Positions 5,151 through 6,168 of a stretch of 6,168 bases of DNA are shown piece by piece (position 1 is the stretch's first letter; the number at the start of each line of letters is the position of its first letter). Both the position numbers and the translations under genes were made by a program. The stretch is from an uncultured bacterium. GTDB lineage: Bacteria; Cyanobacteriota; Vampirovibrionia; Gastranaerophilales; Gastranaerophilaceae. The notes beneath the pieces were generated by a model. That model had not been told where the DNA came from, did no database searches, and saw only the letters and a list, made by a program, of their open reading frames with translations. The stretch covers positions 1-6,168 of the forward strand of contig URPS01000076.1 of NCBI GenBank assembly GCA_900549855.1, in the 5' to 3' direction.

Positions 5151-5157
5151 GTATATT

Positions 5158-6168
5158 ATGATACCAATTTTAGATTCAAAAAGACAATATGCGAAGATTG
5201 GCGCAGAAGTAGAAAAAGTTGTATGTGAAGTTTTACGTTCAGGTCAATACATTTTAGGTCCAAACTGTAAAGCATTAGAAAGTGAACTTGCAAAATATAT
5301 CGGTTGTAACTATACTGTAGCTTTAAACTCAGGTACAGATGCATTGCATTTGGCATTGAGAGCTTTGGATATAGGTAAAGGCGACGAAGTTATTACAACT
5401 GCATTTACATTCGTTGCAACTACAGAAGCAATTGGTATCGTTGGTGCAACTCCTGTATTTGCGGATATTGACCCTGATACATTCAATATCGACCCTAAGA
5501 AAATTGAAGAAAGAATTACACCAAAAACTAAGGCAATCATTCCGGTACACTTGTATGGTCAACCTTGCGACATGGATGCAATCATGGACATCGCAAAACG
5601 TCATAACTTGTACGTAATTGAAGACTGCTGCCAAGCTATCGGTGCTGAATATAAAGGTAAAAAAGTTGGTACATTTGGTGATATTGGATGTTACAGCTTC
5701 TACCCAACTAAAAATTTAGGTGGTATGGGTGATGGTGGTTTAATCACTGTTAATAGTGAAAACTTAAAGAATAGAATTATTGCTTTGAGAAATCACGGCG
5801 GTGCTGTTAGATATTATCATGATGAAATTGGTGTAAACTCTCGTTTAGACGAAGTTCAAGCAGCTATTTTGAGAGTTAAATTAAATTATATTGATGAATG
5901 GAATTCAGCAAGAAGATCACATGCGAAAACTTATAACGAGTTGTTTGCAGGTTGTGCAGATATTCAAACTCCAAAAGAGTTGGCTGATACATATTGTGTA
6001 TATCACCAATACACAGTTAAAATTCCTAACAGAGATAATATTCACAAAATGTTACAAGAAGCTGGTATCGGTGCTATGTTATATTATCCAGTTCCATTAC
6101 ATTTACAAAAAGTTCATGCACATCTTGGATGGACTAAGGGTATGTTGCCTAATACTGAAAAAGATACA
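5158..6168 (+). CDS. DegT/DnrJ/EryC1-family sugar aminotransferase (3' end outside window)
   Basis: This PLP-dependent aminotransferase belongs to the family that adds an amino group to a nucleotide-linked keto-sugar, usually for O-antigen, capsule, glycoprotein or S-layer sugars. The first 337 residues are present with no stop, and the family is usually 360-400 long, so little is missing. Visible features are the opening IPILDSKRQY, RSGQYILGP (27-35), NSGTDAL (57-63, phosphate binding), the PLP-ring partner D156 and Q159 in IEDCCQAIGA, and catalytic K185 in SFYPTKNLGG, which is followed by GDGG (191-194). The family pattern NSRLDEVQAAIL lies at 227-238. The ATG is fixed by AAGGAGG seven bases upstream. 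The active-site neighbourhood is intact, so the enzyme should be functional. The exact substrate cannot be told from sequence, and the family's sugar dehydrogenase or acetyltransferase partners would lie to the right. A minority of family members are dehydratases that carry histidine instead of the lysine; that is ruled out here. Confidence 0.92.
   Translation, partial: MIPILDSKRQYAKIGAEVEKVVCEVLRSGQYILGPNCKALESELAKYIGCNYTVALNSGTDALHLALRALDIGKGDEVITTAFTFVATTEAIGIVGATPVFADIDPDTFNIDPKKIEERITPKTKAIIPVHLYGQPCDMDAIMDIAKRHNLYVIEDCCQAIGAEYKGKKVGTFGDIGCYSFYPTKNLGGMGDGGLITVNSENLKNRIIALRNHGGAVRYYHDEIGVNSRLDEVQAAILRVKLNYIDEWNSARRSHAKTYNELFAGCADIQTPKELADTYCVYHQYTVKIPNRDNIHKMLQEAGIGAMLYYPVPLHLQKVHAHLGWTKGMLPNTEKDT

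Larger units (their letters stand above)
4976..5157 (+). promoter_or_regulatory. Long structured leader of the aminotransferase gene
   Basis: This leader has four visible elements. First, a hairpin at 4986-5004: ATGC/GCAT, a G-A mismatch, then AAG/CTT around AGG. Second, a 10-codon open frame from ATG 4986 to TAG 5016-5018, reading MRRGLAFIKI, with GAGG at 4977-4980. Third, a perfect 9-bp inverted repeat, GTATTTTGC (5052-5060) and GCAAAATAC (5097-5105). Fourth, two copies of a 28-29-nt repeat, the second carrying the real ribosome-binding site AAGGAGG. I do not recognise a known riboswitch. It may be an uncharacterised regulatory leader or a partly decayed duplication. Confidence 0.35.

Noticed and set aside
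4976..5157. A known riboswitch (c-di-GMP, SAM, TPP, cobalamin)
   Set aside because: I could not match any conserved core to this leader.
5156..5634. Several minus-strand open frames and one plus-strand frame (5414-5617)
   Set aside because: All overlap the aminotransferase gene, whose motifs and catalytic residues fix the true frame.
1..6168. Mobile element, phage or defence system
   Set aside because: No transposase, integrase, nuclease, toxin-antitoxin pair or terminal repeats are present; the coding content is housekeeping.

Overview
The window looks like AT-rich bacterial chromosome carrying ordinary housekeeping genes. Shine-Dalgarno sites are strong (AAAGGAG, AAGGAGG) and several sigma70-type promoters are visible. 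NusB is the best clue to the organism. It is 220 residues long, opens with MQARRAARELAL and carries a long insertion after the first helices, which from memory is the cyanobacterial form of NusB. With the low GC content and an anaerobe-style single-cluster ferredoxin, this suggests a non-photosynthetic, gut-type relative of Cyanobacteria (Melainabacteria / Vampirovibrionia, Gastranaerophilales-like). That placement is an inference, not a database result.

Layout. Positions 1-346 hold no gene I can name. The left edge is a GC-richer, foldable stretch that ends in a good terminator near 150. A weaker terminator-like hairpin at 201-225 and the promoter of the HU gene follow. The HU-family DNA-binding protein (347-625, +) ends in a clear terminator. 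Next come three minus-strand genes, read from right to left: an unrecognised coiled-coil protein (2470-3216), nusB (1754-2416) and ftsY (759-1664). Divergent promoters in 3217-3362 serve the coiled-coil gene and deoB, phosphopentomutase (3363-4541, +). A 58-residue [4Fe-4S] ferredoxin gene follows (4671-4847, +), closed by a 15-bp-stem terminator. A leader of roughly 180 nt containing two copies of a 28-29-nt repeat then precedes a DegT/DnrJ/EryC1-family aminotransferase (5158-6168, +), which runs off the right edge.

The genes do not form one pathway. They cover nucleoid architecture (HU), transcription antitermination (NusB), SRP-dependent membrane targeting (FtsY), nucleoside salvage (DeoB), electron transfer (ferredoxin) and probably surface-sugar synthesis (DegT family).

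I did not find a convincing new multi-gene system. The most interesting signals are non-coding: an 8-bp-periodic inverted repeat that fills the nusB-ftsY gap, a hairpin that would bury the nusB ribosome-binding site, and the repeated, structured leader of the aminotransferase gene.
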